Below, one piece after another: positions 24,223 to 34,308 of a stretch of DNA of 56,421 bases (position 1 is the stretch's first letter; every line of letters begins with the position of its first letter). The notes under the pieces are model-generated. The model saw nothing but the letters and a program-made list of their open reading frames with translations. It did not search any database and had not been told where the DNA came from. The DNA is taken from the NCBI GenBank assembly GCA_934565795.1, contig CAKTIM010000014.1:1-56421 (forward strand). The letters are read 5' to 3'. A program made the translations under genes and the position numbers. Source of the stretch: an uncultured Oscillospiraceae bacterium (GTDB lineage Bacteria > Bacillota > Clostridia > Oscillospirales > Oscillospiraceae).

Positions 24223-25620
24223 TTAACTTAAGGAAGCGCTCTCCTCTTCGCTGAACAGGCCCTCCCGGGTGATATTCTTAGCCCATGCGCCGCTGCGGTA
24301 ATGGCGCAGTACCCAGGGCCACTTCACGAATTCGTCCGTGCACAGCAGGAAATACACCCACAGCACCGGCAGCTTCAGCACGAAGGCCGCCAGGAAGCCC
24401 AGGGGCACCGCGTAGCACCACATGTCGATGGAATCGCAGATCAGGCCGAAGCGGGTATCGCCGCCTGCACGGAACACCCCCGCGATCAGCGAGGTATTGA
24501 CCGCAGCGCCCATGATGTAATAGGAATTGATCCACAGCATTACCCGCAGGTAACCCATGGCGGTATCCGTCAGGCTGGCAGAGGCAAAGCGGAGCACCAG
24601 CGGAATGGCGGCAATCAGAATAACGCCGCCAAACGCGCCGGAGATCACCGTCATTTTTACCACTTCGGAGGCATACCTTTTCGCCTTGTCCAGGTCGCCG
24701 GTACCCATCACGTTACCCAAAAGAATTCCGCCCGCTCCGGCCACGGCGAAGCAGAAGGTGGTGGTCAGGTTGCGGATGACCACCACAATGGAATTGGCCG
24801 CCACCGCATCGTTGCCCAGGTGCCCCAGGATCACGGAATACATGGAAAATGCCACACCCCAGGACACGTCGTTGCCCAGAGCCGGAAGCGCCAGGCGGAT
24901 AAAGTCGCCGGTGAGCACCTTATTCCTGCGAAAAACCTCCGAAAGCTTCAGCTTCACATCCTTTGAAAGGGCCGAAACCACAAAGCCGCCCACCAGCTCC
25001 ACCACTCTGGATGCCGCCGTGGCAATGGCAACGCCCACCGCGCCCAGCCTGGGTGCGCCCAGCAGGCCAAAGATGAACACAGCGTTCAGTGCAATGTTCA
25101 GGAAGAACGTCATGATATTCAGCGCCAGGCACACCGTCACCCGGCCGATGCTGCGCAGCACCGACATGTATACCTCTATGATGCCCCAGCACAGATAGGT
25201 TATTCCCATAATCCGCAGGTACCCCACGCCAATGGAAATCAGCTCGGCGTCGTTTGTAAACAGGCGCATCAGCACCTGCGGCACCGTGAAAGCCGCCAGC
25301 GCAAACACCGCCGAAATCACCATGGAGAAGCGCAGCGCAATTCCCTGCACCGCCTGGATGGCACGGAAATCCTTTTTCCCGTAATACTGGGCGCACAGCA
25401 GTGTCGCGCCGGTGCCCAGGCCGTAGAACACGCTGCCAAGCACCTGGGCGTAGTTTGCCGCCAGGGACACTGCGGAAATGGACGACTGGCTGACATAGTT
25501 CAGCATCACCACGTCCGACGAGCTGACCGCCGCATTCAGAAGGTTCTGAATGACCAGCGGGATCAGCAGCTTATACATCTGGGCACGAAACCCAGGGTCG
25601 ATGGCTTTTATCTTTTGCAT
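24223..25620 (-). CDS. MATE family efflux transporter
   Basis: 465 residues from ATG at 25620 (GAGAGGGAATGT upstream). Twelve hydrophobic segments in two six-helix halves with the MATE signatures AQYYGKKDFRAIQ, after the first helices, and GNVMGTGDLDKAKR in the second half. MATE proteins export cationic drugs or metabolites using Na+ or H+; the substrate here is unknown. It begins 22 bp after the stop of uvrB on the same strand and may be read through from it. Confidence 0.9.
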   Translation of the reverse strand: MQKIKAIDPGFRAQMYKLLIPLVIQNLLNAAVSSSDVVMLNYVSQSSISAVSLAANYAQVLGSVFYGLGTGATLLCAQYYGKKDFRAIQAVQGIALRFSMVISAVFALAAFTVPQVLMRLFTNDAELISIGVGYLRIMGITYLCWGIIEVYMSVLRSIGRVTVCLALNIMTFFLNIALNAVFIFGLLGAPRLGAVGVAIATAASRVVELVGGFVVSALSKDVKLKLSEVFRRNKVLTGDFIRLALPALGNDVSWGVAFSMYSVILGHLGNDAVAANSIVVVIRNLTTTFCFAVAGAGGILLGNVMGTGDLDKAKRYASEVVKMTVISGAFGGVILIAAIPLVLRFASASLTDTAMGYLRVMLWINSYYIMGAAVNTSLIAGVFRAGGDTRFGLICDSIDMWCYAVPLGFLAAFVLKLPVLWVYFLLCTDEFVKWPWVLRHYRSGAWAKNITREGLFSEEESASLS

Positions 25621-25642
25621 ACATTCCCTCTCTTTTTTTGAA

Positions 25643-27610
25643 TTACAGTCCGTTGCCCCGCAGCTCAATGATCTGGTCACGCAGCACGGCGGCGTACTCG
25701 TATTCCATCATCTTGGCCGCCTCCTTCATCTGCTTTTCCAGGCGGGCAATCTCTTTTTCCTTCTCTGCCTTGGTCATCTTCACGCCGGTTCTTCCCTTCC
25801 GCTCTGCGGTGGGGGAGGATATCTCGATCAGGTCGCGCACGGATTTGATGACCGTCTTGGGTTCAATGCCGTGGGCCCTATTATAGCTGTCCTGAATGTC
25901 ACGACGGCGGGCCGTCTCGTCCAGGGCCAGGCGCATGGAGGGCGTAACCGTATCGGCATACATGATTACCTTGCCATCGGCGTTTCTTGCCGCACGCCCA
26001 ATGGTCTGAATCAGGCTGGTTTCGCTGCGCAGGAAGCCCTCTTTGTCCGCGTCCAGGATGGCAACCAGGCTGACCTCCGGCAGATCCAATCCCTCACGCA
26101 GCAGATTGATGCCCACCAGCACATCAAATTTTGCCATACGAAGATCCCGGATGATCTCCATACGCTCCATGGCGCCGATATCGGAGTGCATATAGCGCAC
26201 CCGAATCCCCGCCTTGGTCAGGTAAACCGTCAGATCCTCTGCCATCTTCTTGGTCAGCGTGGTCACCAGCACCCGCTCCTGCCGTGTTGTGCGGGCGTTG
26301 ATCTCTCCGATCAGGTCATCGATCTGGCCCTCGATGGGACGCACCTCCACCACCGGGTCAAGCAGGCCCGTGGGACGGATCACCTGCTCCACGATCTGCC
26401 CGGAGCGGCTGCGCTCGTATTCCCCCGGCGTGGCGGAGACATAGATCACCTGATTGATCTTCTGGTCAAATTCCCCGAAATTCAGAGGCCGGTTATCATA
26501 GGCAGAGGGGAGCCGGAAGCCATAGTTGACCAGCGCGTCCTTGCGGCTGCGGTCGCCGGCGTACATGGCGCGGCACTGTGGCAGCGTCACGTGGCTCTCG
26601 TCGATGAACATCAGGAAATCCTTGGGGAAATAATCCAGCAGCGTGGTCGGCGGCGTGCCCGGCGCTCTGCCCTGAATGACACGGGAATAATTCTCGATGC
26701 CGCTGCAAAAGCCGATCTCCGTCAGCATTTCCAGATCATAGGCCGTCCGCTGGGCAATGCGCTGCGCCTCGATCAGCTTGTTATTATCCCGGAAAAACTG
26801 CACCTGCTGGTCGCATTCCTTCTGAATCTCCAGCATGGCTCGCTGAAGCTTTTCCCTGGAGGCCACGTAATGGCTGGCAGGATAGATGGCCACGTGATCC
26901 ACATACCGCTCCGTCAGGCCGGACACGGCGTTGATTTCGCTGATGCGATCAATCTCGTCCCCAAAGAATTCAATGCGGATGGCCCGCCCCGACCAGTAGG
27001 CCGGATAAATCTCCAGGGTATCGCCGCGAACCCGGAATTTATTACGGGAGAAATCCAGGTCATTCCGCTCATAGCGGATCTCCGTCAGCTTTTTGAGAAT
27101 TTCATCCATAGGGCGATCCTGCCCCACCCGCAGGGAGATGACCATGCTCTTGTAGTCGATGGGGTCGCCCAGGCCGTACAGGCAGCTCACCGAGGCCACC
27201 ACGATCACATCCCGGCGCTCAAACAGTGCGGAGGTGGCGGAGTGGCGGAGGCGGTCGATCTCCTCGTTGACGGAGGAATCCTTTTCAATATAGGTGTCGG
27301 TGTGGGCAATGTATGCCTCCGGCTGATAATAATCGTAGTAGGAGATAAAATACTCCACCGCGTTTTCCGGGAAGAATTCCCGGAATTCCGAGCACAGCTG
27401 GGCCGCCAGGGTCTTGTTGTGGGCAAGAACCAGCGTGGGGCGATTCAGCTTTGCAATCACGGACGCCATGGTAAAGGTCTTGCCGGAGCCGGTGACACCC
27501 AGCAGGGTCTGCTCCCGCAGGCCCAAATTGACGCCGTTTGCCAGCGCCTCGATTGCCTCCGGCTGGTCGCCGGAGGGCTTGTATTCAGAAACCAGTTTAA
27601 ATCGATCCAT
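25643..27610 (-). CDS. uvrB: Excinuclease ABC subunit UvrB
   Basis: Damage-verifying helicase-like subunit of nucleotide excision repair, loaded by UvrA and recruiting UvrC. 655 residues, normal length. P-loop GVTGSGKT (38-45), the DNA-clamping beta-hairpin region [20 protein letters not shown], helicase motifs DESH and GRAARN, and the C-terminal UVR domain (about 615-650) are intact. It begins one base after the stop of radC. uvrA lies on the same strand 1.2 kb upstream, separated by a plus-strand kinase gene. Confidence 0.98.
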   Translation of the reverse strand: MDRFKLVSEYKPSGDQPEAIEALANGVNLGLREQTLLGVTGSGKTFTMASVIAKLNRPTLVLAHNKTLAAQLCSEFREFFPENAVEYFISYYDYYQPEAYIAHTDTYIEKDSSVNEEIDRLRHSATSALFERRDVIVVASVSCLYGLGDPIDYKSMVISLRVGQDRPMDEILKKLTEIRYERNDLDFSRNKFRVRGDTLEIYPAYWSGRAIRIEFFGDEIDRISEINAVSGLTERYVDHVAIYPASHYVASREKLQRAMLEIQKECDQQVQFFRDNNKLIEAQRIAQRTAYDLEMLTEIGFCSGIENYSRVIQGRAPGTPPTTLLDYFPKDFLMFIDESHVTLPQCRAMYAGDRSRKDALVNYGFRLPSAYDNRPLNFGEFDQKINQVIYVSATPGEYERSRSGQIVEQVIRPTGLLDPVVEVRPIEGQIDDLIGEINARTTRQERVLVTTLTKKMAEDLTVYLTKAGIRVRYMHSDIGAMERMEIIRDLRMAKFDVLVGINLLREGLDLPEVSLVAILDADKEGFLRSETSLIQTIGRAARNADGKVIMYADTVTPSMRLALDETARRRDIQDSYNRAHGIEPKTVIKSVRDLIEISSPTAERKGRTGVKMTKAEKEKEIARLEKQMKEAAKMMEYEYAAVLRDQIIELRGNGL

Positions 27611-27611
27611 T

Positions 27612-28301
27612 TTATTCCTCCGTGCCCGCCGTCAGGTAGCCGGACTGCATCAGCGAGACGTAATCATCATCACAAATTACCAGGTGGTCAATAAAGTGCA
27701 CATCCACCGCCTGCAATGCGGCCGCCACGTTCATGGTGGTGTGAATGTCCGCATAGGAGGGAATGGCAATGCCGCCGGGGTGGTTATGGGCCAGAAGAAC
27801 ACTGGAGGCGTTGGCTGTCAGCGCCGTTTCCACGACCTTGCGAACCGAGAGCTGGGTGGAATTCACGTTGCCCTCGGACATCTTCTTGCAGCACAGGAAC
27901 TTGCACTTCGCGTCCAGGCAGAGCAGATATACCGTCTCCACATTCTTTCCGTAAAAGTAGGGCTGCAAAAACTTTGCGCAGCTCTCCAGCGTGGGCAGAA
28001 TCTTCGTCTTGGCCGCGCGATCCTTCAGATAGCACCGGCCCACCTGTGTGACCAGGTGCAGGAAAACCGCCGTGCTCTCCCCCACGCCCTCTACCTTGCA
28101 CAGCTCCTCCACCGGCGCTTCCAGCACCTGAGACAGAGAGCCGAACTGTTCCAGCAGCCTGTGGGCAATGGGGTTGGTATCCTGCCTGGCGATGCAGTAA
28201 AACAGCAGCAGCTCCAGCACCTGAACATCCGTAAAATGATCCAGCCCCTCCGCCTGGAAACGCTGACGCAGCCTCTTTCTGTGTCCGTCATGCATCGGCA
28301 T
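27612..28301 (-). CDS. radC: RadC family protein (JAB/MPN domain)
   Basis: 229 residues. A helix-hairpin-helix (VEGVGEST, 70-77) is followed by the JAMM-type metal site [15 protein letters not shown] (H172, H174, D185). RadC was named for a repair phenotype, but its biochemical role is unproven. GAGGTGAATTTGC precedes the ATG. It lies directly before uvrB and is divergent from the kinase gene at 28437. Confidence 0.92.
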   Translation of the reverse strand: MPMHDGHRKRLRQRFQAEGLDHFTDVQVLELLLFYCIARQDTNPIAHRLLEQFGSLSQVLEAPVEELCKVEGVGESTAVFLHLVTQVGRCYLKDRAAKTKILPTLESCAKFLQPYFYGKNVETVYLLCLDAKCKFLCCKKMSEGNVNSTQLSVRKVVETALTANASSVLLAHNHPGGIAIPSYADIHTTMNVAAALQAVDVHFIDHLVICDDDYVSLMQSGYLTAGTEE

Positions 28302-28333
28302 GCAAATTCACCTCAACAATTCTATGTTGGCCC

Positions 28334-28362
28334 TTGCTATTTCCGTTTACTTCCGTTAAAAT
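28334..28362 (+). promoter_or_regulatory. Promoter of the His-less kinase gene
   Basis: TTGCTA (28334-28339), 17-bp spacer, TAAAAT (28357-28362), 75 bp before the ATG. Confidence 0.6.
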
Positions 28363-28436
28363 AGAGCCAAAGGTCGAAACTCGCCGGGAAAGATTTCCCG
28401 TGTTCTGCACATCCTATCATCGTCAGGAGGAGACCC

Positions 28437-29474
28437 ATGGAACAACAAACAGAGGAAATCGGGATGCTGGACTTGATGCCCCATCCTACTTTTTGCGTTG
28501 AAAACAAGGTCATTACCCGGCTGAATCAGGCTGCGCGGAAACTTTTTCTGCGGGAGGGGCTTTCCCTGCAGCCGCTTTTGGAATCCGGCAGCGAGGACTA
28601 TACGGCCTTCTCCGGCGGGATGCTGTACCTCACTCTGACCATCCACGGCCAGCGCTTCGGTGCTTCGGTGGTGCGCATCGGTCAGGAGGACGTATTCACG
28701 CTGGATCAGCAATTTGAAAGCGCGCAGCTGCGGGTGCTTGCGCTGGCCGCTAGAGAGCTGCGCGGCCCCCTTGCGAATGCCATGCTGGCCGCTCAGCACC
28801 TCACGCACACGGCTCCCGCCGCCAGTCAGCTGAACCGCAGCCTGTATCAGCTGCTGCGCATTGTGGGCAACATGTCCGACGCCTCGGGCGTCAGCCCCGT
28901 ATTCCACCCAGAAAGCCGGAACATCACCGCCCTGTTTCAGGAAATCACAGAGAAGGCCATCGCCCTGTCGGAGCCGACGGGCATTCAGATCAGCTACACC
29001 GGCCCGGAGGAGGCGTGCACCGGGTGCATCGACCAGCAGCTGATGGAGCGGGCCGTGCTGAACATGATCTCCAACGCCCTGAAATTCACCCCCAGGGGCG
29101 GCAGCATTCAGCTTGCCCTGCACCGCAGCGGGAAGCAATTTCGTTTTTCCGTCTCCGACAGCGGCAGCGGCATGTCCCAGCAGGAGCAGGCGTCCCTTTT
29201 TATCCGCTATCTGCGGGAGCCAACCGTGGAGGATACCCGCCACGGGATCGGGCTGGGGATGCTGCTGATCCGCAACACCGCCGCCTACCATCGCGGCGCG
29301 GTTCTGATCGACCATCCCCAGGGAAGCGGCACCAGGGTGACCATCACATTCTTCTCTGTGCCGCCGGACAGCGTCTCGCTGCACTCCAAGCTGCTGCTTG
29401 CCGACTATGCCGGGGAGCAGGATCACGCGCTGGTGGAGCTTTCCGAATTTCTCCCCTACAGCTTTTATGAATAG
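28437..29474 (+). CDS. Cytosolic histidine-kinase-like protein lacking the phosphoacceptor His
   Basis: 345 residues without membrane segments. An N-terminal PAS-like part (about 10-90) precedes a DHp-like helix whose H-box reads ARELRGPL (105-112): Arg106 stands where SHELRTPL-type kinases have His. The ATP-binding domain is well kept: N-box NMISNALKFTP (209-219), G1 DSGSGM (241-246) and G2 GIGLGM (270-275). So it can probably bind ATP but cannot autophosphorylate in the usual way. No response regulator is adjacent. It sits alone on the plus strand between radC-uvrB and uvrA, with its own promoter and terminator. Confidence 0.8.
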   Translation: MEQQTEEIGMLDLMPHPTFCVENKVITRLNQAARKLFLREGLSLQPLLESGSEDYTAFSGGMLYLTLTIHGQRFGASVVRIGQEDVFTLDQQFESAQLRVLALAARELRGPLANAMLAAQHLTHTAPAASQLNRSLYQLLRIVGNMSDASGVSPVFHPESRNITALFQEITEKAIALSEPTGIQISYTGPEEACTGCIDQQLMERAVLNMISNALKFTPRGGSIQLALHRSGKQFRFSVSDSGSGMSQQEQASLFIRYLREPTVEDTRHGIGLGMLLIRNTAAYHRGAVLIDHPQGSGTRVTITFFSVPPDSVSLHSKLLLADYAGEQDHALVELSEFLPYSFYE

Positions 29475-29482
29475 CCCTGTAC

Positions 29483-29513
29483 AAGGTCTGCCGGATGCTC
29501 CAGCAGACCTTTT
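29483..29513. terminator. Bidirectional terminator between the kinase and uvrA
   Basis: AAGGTCTGC and GCAGACCTT pair around CGGATGCTCCA, with a T run on the plus strand. Confidence 0.8.
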
Positions 29514-29523
29514 TTGAAGGCCA

Positions 29524-32346
29524 TCAGAGATATTTCTTCAGATATGCCCCGGTGAAGCTGCCCTCTGTGTCGGCAACCTCCTCCGGCGTTCCGGCGGCGA
29601 CCAGGGTGCCGCCCCCGTCGCCCCCCTCCGGGCCAAGGTCAATGACGTAATCCGCCGTTTTGATCACATCCAGGTTATGTTCGATCACCAGCACCGTATT
29701 GCCCGCCTCCACCAGCCGCTGCAGTACCTCGATCAGCTTGTGAACATCCGCCGCGTGCAGGCCGGTGGTCGGCTCGTCCAGGATATAGATGGTTCTGCCG
29801 GTGGACACCCGCGACAGCTCCGTGGCCAGCTTCACCCGCTGCGCCTCACCGCCGGAAAGGGTGGTGCTGGACTGGCCCAGCTTCACATAGCCCAGGCCGA
29901 CCTCCTGGAGCATTTGCGCCTTGCGGCGAATCTTGGGCAGGTTTTCAAAGAAGTCCACCGCCTCCTCGGCGGTCATATCCAACACCTGAGAGATATTCTT
30001 GCCCTTATAGAGCACCTCCAGGGTTTCTCGGTTGTAGCGGGAGCCGTGGCAGACCTCGCAGGGGACATAGACATCCGCCAGGAAGTGCATCTCGATCTTC
30101 ACCAGGCCGTCGCCGCAGCAGGCCTCGCACCGGCCGCCCTTCACGTTGAAGCTGAAGCGCCCCGGGCCATAGCCGCGCATCTTTGCGTCCGCCGTGGAGG
30201 CGAAGAGGTCGCGGATATCGTTGAACAGGCCGGTGTAGGTAGCCGGATTGGAGCGCGGCGTCCTGCCGATGGGGCTTTGGTCAATGTCGATCACCTTGTC
30301 CAGGTTTTCCAGCCCCTCGATACAGCGGCAGGCGCCGGGACGGGTGCGGGCGTGGTTCAGCTTGGCCAGGAGCGTCTTATTCAGCACCTCGTTGACCAGG
30401 CTGGACTTGCCGGAGCCGGAAACGCCGGTGACACAGGTGAAGGTGCCCAGGGGAATTTCCACGTCCAGATTCTTCAGGTTGTTTTCCCGTGCGCCCCGAA
30501 TGACCAGCTTCTTTCCGTTGCCGTGCCTGCGGGTTGCCGGGACGGGAATTTTTTTCACGCCGGACAGGTACTGGCCTGTGACCGATCGGGGGCAATCAAT
30601 GATATCCTCCAGAGTGCCCGTCGCCACGATCTCGCCGCCGTGGCTGCCCGCGCCGGGGCCGACATCCACCAGGAAATCCGCCGCGCGCATGGTATCCTCG
30701 TCATGCTCCACCACGATCAGGGTATTGCCCAGGTCGCGCAGATGCTCCAGCGTGGCCAATAGCTTGTCATTGTCCCGCTGGTGCAGGCCGATGGACGGCT
30801 CGTCCAGAATATACAGCACTCCCATCAGCGACGAGCCGATCTGGGTGGCCAGGCGAATCCGCTGGCTCTCGCCGCCGGAGAGCGTCCCGGCAGCCCGGGA
30901 AAGGGTCAGATAGCCCAGGCCCACATCCATCAGGAATTGGAGCCGGGACTTGATCTCCTTCACAATCTGCTCCGCCACCAGGGCCATATTGCCCTCCAAG
31001 TGCAGGCCGTCCATAAAGTCAAGCTCCTTGCGGATGCTCATCTCGCAGAAGTCCATAATGCCGATTCCGCCCACCGTCACGGCCTGGGCCACGGCGGACA
31101 GCCGCTTGCCATGGCAGACCGGGCAGGGCGCGGTGGACATGCATTCCTCCAGCTCCTTCCGGGCGGCGTCGGACTGCGTCTCTCGGTAGCGGCGGGAGAT
31201 GTTATTCAAAATGCCCTCAAAGGACTGCTCCAGCACGCCCATTCCGTTTCCCCGGTTGTAGGTCATGTGCAGCTTTTCGCCCTTGGTGCCGTTCAGGATC
31301 ACATCCATCACGTCCCGTGACAGCTCCTTGACAGGAACTGTCAGAGAAAAGTGATATTTTTGCGCCAATGCCTCAAAATACATACGGAAGATGGAATCCG
31401 TCCGGGCGCTCTGCCAGCCGGAGGCCTGAATGGCGCCGTCGAAGATGGATTTATCCTTGTCGGGAATCACCAGATCCTCGTCCGCAATCAGCTGGAAGCC
31501 CAGGCCGGTACAGCTGGGGCAGGCGCCTGCGGGGTTATTGAAGGAGAACATTCTCGGCTCCAACTCCGGCATGCTGATGCCGCAGTCCTCGCAGGCGTAA
31601 TTCTGAGAAAAGCTCAGTTCCTCCTGCTGGCCGGGAATGGAAATGGTCACCAGGCCGCCGGAATGAGCGCAGGCCGTCTCGATGGAGTCAGTGAGGCGGC
31701 GGCGGATGCCGTCCTTCAGCACCAGGCGATCCACGATCAGCTCAATGGTATGCTTCTTATTTTTCTCCGGCTTCAGCTCCTCCGTCAGGTCATACTGGAT
31801 GCCATCCAGCCGGAGGCGGGCAAAGCCCTGCTTGCGGGCATCCTCAAATACCTTCTGATGCTCGCCCTTTTTATCCCGGATCACCGGGGACAGGATGATA
31901 AACCGGGTTCCCTCCCCCAGCGCCTCCACCCGGTCGACAATCTGGTCGATGGTCTGCCGCCGGATTTCTTTGCCGCACTTGGGGCAGTGGGGAATGCCCG
32001 TCCTCGCCCAGAGCAGACGCAGATAATCATAGATTTCTGTCACGGTGCCCACCGTGGAGCGTGGGCTTTTGGAGGTGGTTTTCTGGTCGATGGAGATGGC
32101 GGGGGAAAGGCCGTCAATGGAATCCACGTCCGGCTTATCCATCTGGCCCAGGAACTGCCGGGCATAGGAGCTGAGGCTTTCCACATACCGGCGCTGCCCC
32201 TCGGCATAGATGGTATCAAAGGCCAGGCTGGATTTGCCGGAGCCGCTCAGGCCGGTAAACACCACCAGCTTGTCCCTGGGGATGGTCAAATTTACGTTTT
32301 TCAGGTTGTTCTCTCTGGCACCCTGAATCACAATCTTATCGTTCAT
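29524..32346 (-). CDS. uvrA: Excinuclease ABC subunit UvrA
   Basis: ABC-type ATPase that finds bulky DNA lesions as a UvrA2-UvrB complex. 940 residues from ATG at 32346 (AGGAG ten bases upstream). P-loop GLSGSGKS (32-39) and a second P-loop GVSGSGKS; signatures [12 protein letters not shown] and [12 protein letters not shown]; zinc modules with [20 protein letters not shown]... CPSCTGLG and [16 protein letters not shown]... CEVC. It has its own promoter (32382-32410), and is divergent from prs. Confidence 0.98.
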   Translation of the reverse strand: MNDKIVIQGARENNLKNVNLTIPRDKLVVFTGLSGSGKSSLAFDTIYAEGQRRYVESLSSYARQFLGQMDKPDVDSIDGLSPAISIDQKTTSKSPRSTVGTVTEIYDYLRLLWARTGIPHCPKCGKEIRRQTIDQIVDRVEALGEGTRFIILSPVIRDKKGEHQKVFEDARKQGFARLRLDGIQYDLTEELKPEKNKKHTIELIVDRLVLKDGIRRRLTDSIETACAHSGGLVTISIPGQQEELSFSQNYACEDCGISMPELEPRMFSFNNPAGACPSCTGLGFQLIADEDLVIPDKDKSIFDGAIQASGWQSARTDSIFRMYFEALAQKYHFSLTVPVKELSRDVMDVILNGTKGEKLHMTYNRGNGMGVLEQSFEGILNNISRRYRETQSDAARKELEECMSTAPCPVCHGKRLSAVAQAVTVGGIGIMDFCEMSIRKELDFMDGLHLEGNMALVAEQIVKEIKSRLQFLMDVGLGYLTLSRAAGTLSGGESQRIRLATQIGSSLMGVLYILDEPSIGLHQRDNDKLLATLEHLRDLGNTLIVVEHDEDTMRAADFLVDVGPGAGSHGGEIVATGTLEDIIDCPRSVTGQYLSGVKKIPVPATRRHGNGKKLVIRGARENNLKNLDVEIPLGTFTCVTGVSGSGKSSLVNEVLNKTLLAKLNHARTRPGACRCIEGLENLDKVIDIDQSPIGRTPRSNPATYTGLFNDIRDLFASTADAKMRGYGPGRFSFNVKGGRCEACCGDGLVKIEMHFLADVYVPCEVCHGSRYNRETLEVLYKGKNISQVLDMTAEEAVDFFENLPKIRRKAQMLQEVGLGYVKLGQSSTTLSGGEAQRVKLATELSRVSTGRTIYILDEPTTGLHAADVHKLIEVLQRLVEAGNTVLVIEHNLDVIKTADYVIDLGPEGGDGGGTLVAAGTPEEVADTEGSFTGAYLKKYL

Positions 32347-32381
32347 GCTTTGTTTCTCCTGTATCAAAATCGCTGTTTTTT

Positions 32382-32410
32382 ATTATATCACATTTCCTCC
32401 CATCCTACAA
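32382..32410 (-). promoter_or_regulatory. Promoter of uvrA
   Basis: Minus strand TTGTAG (32410-32405), 17-bp spacer, TATAAT (32387-32382). No LexA-type box is evident. Confidence 0.7.
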
Positions 32411-32555
32411 GTATTTTTTCAAACATAATTTCGCAATTTCACGCTTTATCCTGCCGGTCAAGCCCCGGAGGGCGGCGCTGTCGGATATCGTCGGATTATA
32501 CAAGAAGCCCGGAAAATGGCTGGTTTTTTCAGCGGTATTTTTATCCATGCCCTTA

Positions 32556-32585
32556 TTGCTTTTTCTCGGCGGATGGTGGTATAAT
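32556..32585 (+). promoter_or_regulatory. Promoter of prs
   Basis: TTGCTT (32556-32561), 18-bp spacer, TATAAT (32580-32585), 57 bp before the ATG. Confidence 0.7.
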
Positions 32586-32642
32586 GAGATGGTCAAGCGC
32601 CCTTTGCCGGGTGAAAAAAGAAAGAAGCGAGGTATTTCTTCG

Positions 32643-33608
32643 ATGACAGCTTACGGAGACAACATCAAAATTTTTTCAGGCAATTCCAATCCCAAGTTCG
32701 CTGAAACGATCTGCCATGCGCTGAACATTCCCATGGGGCTGGCGGACGTCAAGACCTTTGCCGACGGCGAGGTCTCCGTTTCCCTGAATGAGACTGTCCG
32801 AGGCGCCGACGTGTTCCTGGTGCAGTCCACCTGCAAGCCCGTAAACGACCGTCTGATGGAGCTGCTGGTGATGGCCGACGCCTGCCGCCGCGCCTCTGCC
32901 GGGCGGATCACCGCCGTCATTCCCTATTTTGGCTATGCCCGCCAGGATCGCAAGGCCAAGAGCCGCGACCCCATCTCCGCTAAGCTCGTCGCCAATATGA
33001 TCACCGCCTCCGGCGCAGACCGGGTGCTCACCATGGATCTGCACGCCCCCCAGATTCAGGGCTTCTTCGATATCCCCCTGGATCATCTGCTGGGCAACCC
33101 CTCCTTTGTAAGCTACTATCTGAAGAAATTCCCCGAAGAAAAATTTGACCACTCCGAATTTGTTGTTGTCTCCCCCGATGTCGGCTCCGTCAGCCGCGCC
33201 CGCACCTTTGCGCAGAAGGTTCACATGAGCCTCGCCATTGTGGACAAGCGCCGTCAGAAGGCCAATGAGTGCGAGGTGATGAACGTCATCGGCGACGTGC
33301 GGGGCAAGACCTGCATTCTGTATGACGATATGGTGGATACCGCCGGCTCCCTGTGCAACGCGGCCAACGCTCTGGTTGAGGTGGGCGGCGCAAAGGCAGT
33401 GTTCGCCTGCGCTACCCACGGTGTGCTCTCCGGCCCCGCCTATGAGCGGATCGAGAACAGCCCCATTGAGGAGATCGTGTTCCTGAACACCATTCCCCAG
33501 GTGGGCAACACCGCCAGCAACAAAATCAAATTCCTGGACGTGGCCCCCGTGTTTGCCCGCGCCATCGAGCACATCCACGGCGGTACCTCCATCGCCGACC
33601 TGTTCTGA
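32643..33608 (+). CDS. prs: Ribose-phosphate pyrophosphokinase (PRPP synthetase)
   Basis: Makes PRPP from ribose 5-phosphate and ATP for nucleotide, His and Trp synthesis. 321 residues from ATG at 32643. Key parts are present: FADGEVSVSLNE, catalytic flexible loop YFGYARQDRK, DLHAPQIQGFFDIPLDHL and the PRPP-binding loop DDMVDTAGS. The central part of the loop reads RKAKSRDPISAK as in class I enzymes. It is followed 3 bp later by pth, so the two are co-transcribed. Confidence 0.96.
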   Translation: MTAYGDNIKIFSGNSNPKFAETICHALNIPMGLADVKTFADGEVSVSLNETVRGADVFLVQSTCKPVNDRLMELLVMADACRRASAGRITAVIPYFGYARQDRKAKSRDPISAKLVANMITASGADRVLTMDLHAPQIQGFFDIPLDHLLGNPSFVSYYLKKFPEEKFDHSEFVVVSPDVGSVSRARTFAQKVHMSLAIVDKRRQKANECEVMNVIGDVRGKTCILYDDMVDTAGSLCNAANALVEVGGAKAVFACATHGVLSGPAYERIENSPIEEIVFLNTIPQVGNTASNKIKFLDVAPVFARAIEHIHGGTSIADLF

Positions 33609-33611
33609 GCC

Positions 33612-34205
33612 GTGTTCAGAGCGGATCGTCAGAGCTGGCTTGTGGTCGGACTGGGCAATCCCGGCAGCGAATATGCCCGCACCCGGCACAATGCGGGCTT
33701 TCGTGCCATCGACCTGCTGGCACAGGAATTGGGCTGCAGGATTGATAAGGCAAAATTCCAGGGGCTGTATGGGCAGACCGTTTACAACGGAGCCAAGCTC
33801 TTTCTTCTCAAGCCGCAGACCTATATGAATCTGTCTGGCCGGGCGGTATTGCAGCTGAGCGCCTACTACAGCATCCCGCCGGAGCGGATTCTGGTGATGT
33901 TTGACGACATCTCCCTGCCGCCGGGGCGGCTGCGGATCCGGGGCGACGGCTCCGCCGGGGGGCACAATGGGATCAAATCCATCATTGCCGAGCTGGGAAG
34001 CCAGGAATTCCCCCGGGTAAAGATCGGTGTGGGTGCGAAGCCGAATCCTGAATTTGACCTTGCCGCCTGGGTGCTCTCCACCTTCAGCGCCAAGGAGGAA
34101 AAGGATCTGTCCTTTGCATTGGAGAATGCGGCCCGGGCCGCCCTCGTCATCATCGACCGGGGCATCGCCGAGGCGGCCAACCAATTCAACGGCAGCCATC
34201 CGTAA
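33612..34205 (+). CDS. pth: Peptidyl-tRNA hydrolase
   Basis: Releases tRNA from prematurely dropped peptidyl-tRNA. 197 residues, usual length, with a GTG start. Family motifs: GLGNPGSEYARTRHNAGF (14-31, with catalytic His26), KPQTYMNLSG, and GGHNGIKSII. Order prs-pth-mfd is the classic Bacillota arrangement. A hairpin (34239-34266) lies between pth and mfd. Confidence 0.96.
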   Translation: MFRADRQSWLVVGLGNPGSEYARTRHNAGFRAIDLLAQELGCRIDKAKFQGLYGQTVYNGAKLFLLKPQTYMNLSGRAVLQLSAYYSIPPERILVMFDDISLPPGRLRIRGDGSAGGHNGIKSIIAELGSQEFPRVKIGVGAKPNPEFDLAAWVLSTFSAKEEKDLSFALENAARAALVIIDRGIAEAANQFNGSHP

Positions 34206-34238
34206 AGTATTATAGCGTATTATAACATTGAAAGCAGA

Positions 34239-34266
34239 CGGAAAGTGGGAAGAAGTCCACTTTCCG
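34239..34266 (+). terminator. Hairpin between pth and mfd
   Basis: CGGAAAGTGG and CCACTTTCCG pair exactly over 10 bp with an 8-nt loop, followed by CTTTG. It has only a weak T run, so it may be a partial terminator or an mRNA-processing/stability hairpin inside the operon. Confidence 0.5.
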
Positions 34267-34308
34267 CTTTGCTGCGTGGGGCAGCCTGCGCTGCCGAAGG
34301 AGGCGATA

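Noticed and set aside
32405..32596. 63-codon minus-strand frame upstream of uvrA
   Set aside because: It overlaps the uvrA and prs promoters and shows no coding bias or ribosome site.
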